Shown: positions 7,070 to 7,128 of the stretch, piece after piece
Layout: every line of letters starts with the position of its first letter
Position numbering within the stretch: the first letter of the stretch is position 1
Source of the DNA: JBLIKP01 sp047635375
GTDB lineage: Bacteria; Bacteroidota; Bacteroidia; Sphingobacteriales; Sphingobacteriaceae
Direction of reading: 5' to 3'
Assembly (NCBI GenBank): GCA_047635375.1
Contig: JBLIKP010000105.1
Location: forward strand, 1 to 7,128
Length of the DNA: 7,128 bases
The notes under the pieces: generated by a model
The model's database searches: none
Seen by the model: the letters and a program-made list of their open reading frames with translations, nothing else
What the model was told of the DNA's origin: nothing
Translations under genes and position numbers: made by a program

Positions 7070-7128
7070 ATGATAAAATTTCCAAATGGTGCCGTACTTG
7101 CTGAGAATAGGTCCTTCGATTACATTAA
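7070..7128 (+). CDS. Start of an unidentified gene, cut by the window end
   Basis: An ATG nine bases after the stop of the FAD oxidoreductase opens a frame with no stop to the window edge, giving 19 complete codons that begin MIKFPNGAVLAENRSFDYI. The stretch has no signal peptide or recognisable motif. The tight spacing suggests the same operon as the oxidoreductase, so it may encode a redox partner, but this is only position-based. The frame is too short to be certain that it is a gene. Confidence 0.5.
   Translation, partial: MIKFPNGAVLAENRSFDYI

Overview
The window looks like a chromosomal segment from an aerobic, AT-rich member of the Bacteroidota (Flavobacteriia/Cytophagia type). Three things point there: start codons without clear Shine-Dalgarno sites but with A-rich leaders, matches to the Bacteroidota -7 promoter box TAnnTTTG before two genes, and protein types typical of the phylum (a fused E1 alpha/beta ketoacid dehydrogenase, a TlpA-like periplasmic thioredoxin, and an outer-membrane barrel ending in Phe). 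The genus cannot be fixed from sequence alone.

Layout. Positions 1-1321 are the end of a phenylacetate (paa) catabolic operon: the 3' part of paaZ (oxepin-CoA hydrolase domain), then 12 bp later a crotonase-fold enoyl-CoA hydratase/isomerase. A 55-bp gap with its own -7 box leads into a 696-residue fused E1 alpha/beta 2-oxoacid dehydrogenase (1377-3467). This gene meets a minus-strand gene tail to tail with overlapping stop codons. The minus-strand gene (3464-4009) encodes an exported thioredoxin-like protein with a WCKPC active site. It is divergent, across 74 bp, from a 523-residue exported protein (4084-5655) that appears to join a DUF547-like N-terminal domain to a C-terminal outer-membrane beta-barrel. 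Next come a pyridine-nucleotide/FAD oxidoreductase (5720-7060) and, 9 bp further on, the first 19 codons of another gene that runs off the window.

How the genes may work together. PaaZ and the crotonase act on CoA thioesters in phenylacetate breakdown, which ends in acetyl-CoA and succinyl-CoA. The E1 enzyme also feeds acyl-CoA metabolism, but it has its own promoter and no E2/E3 gene beside it, so any link to the paa operon is only positional. The thioredoxin and DUF547-barrel proteins are both exported and share an intergenic control region; a functional link is inference. The FAD oxidoreductase and the cut-off gene are probably one operon.

No tRNA, rRNA, CRISPR array, insertion sequence or convincing factor-independent terminator was seen. 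No gene-free stretch exceeds 75 bases. The most unusual item is the DUF547/beta-barrel fusion, in which the usual His and two Cys of DUF547 appear to be replaced.
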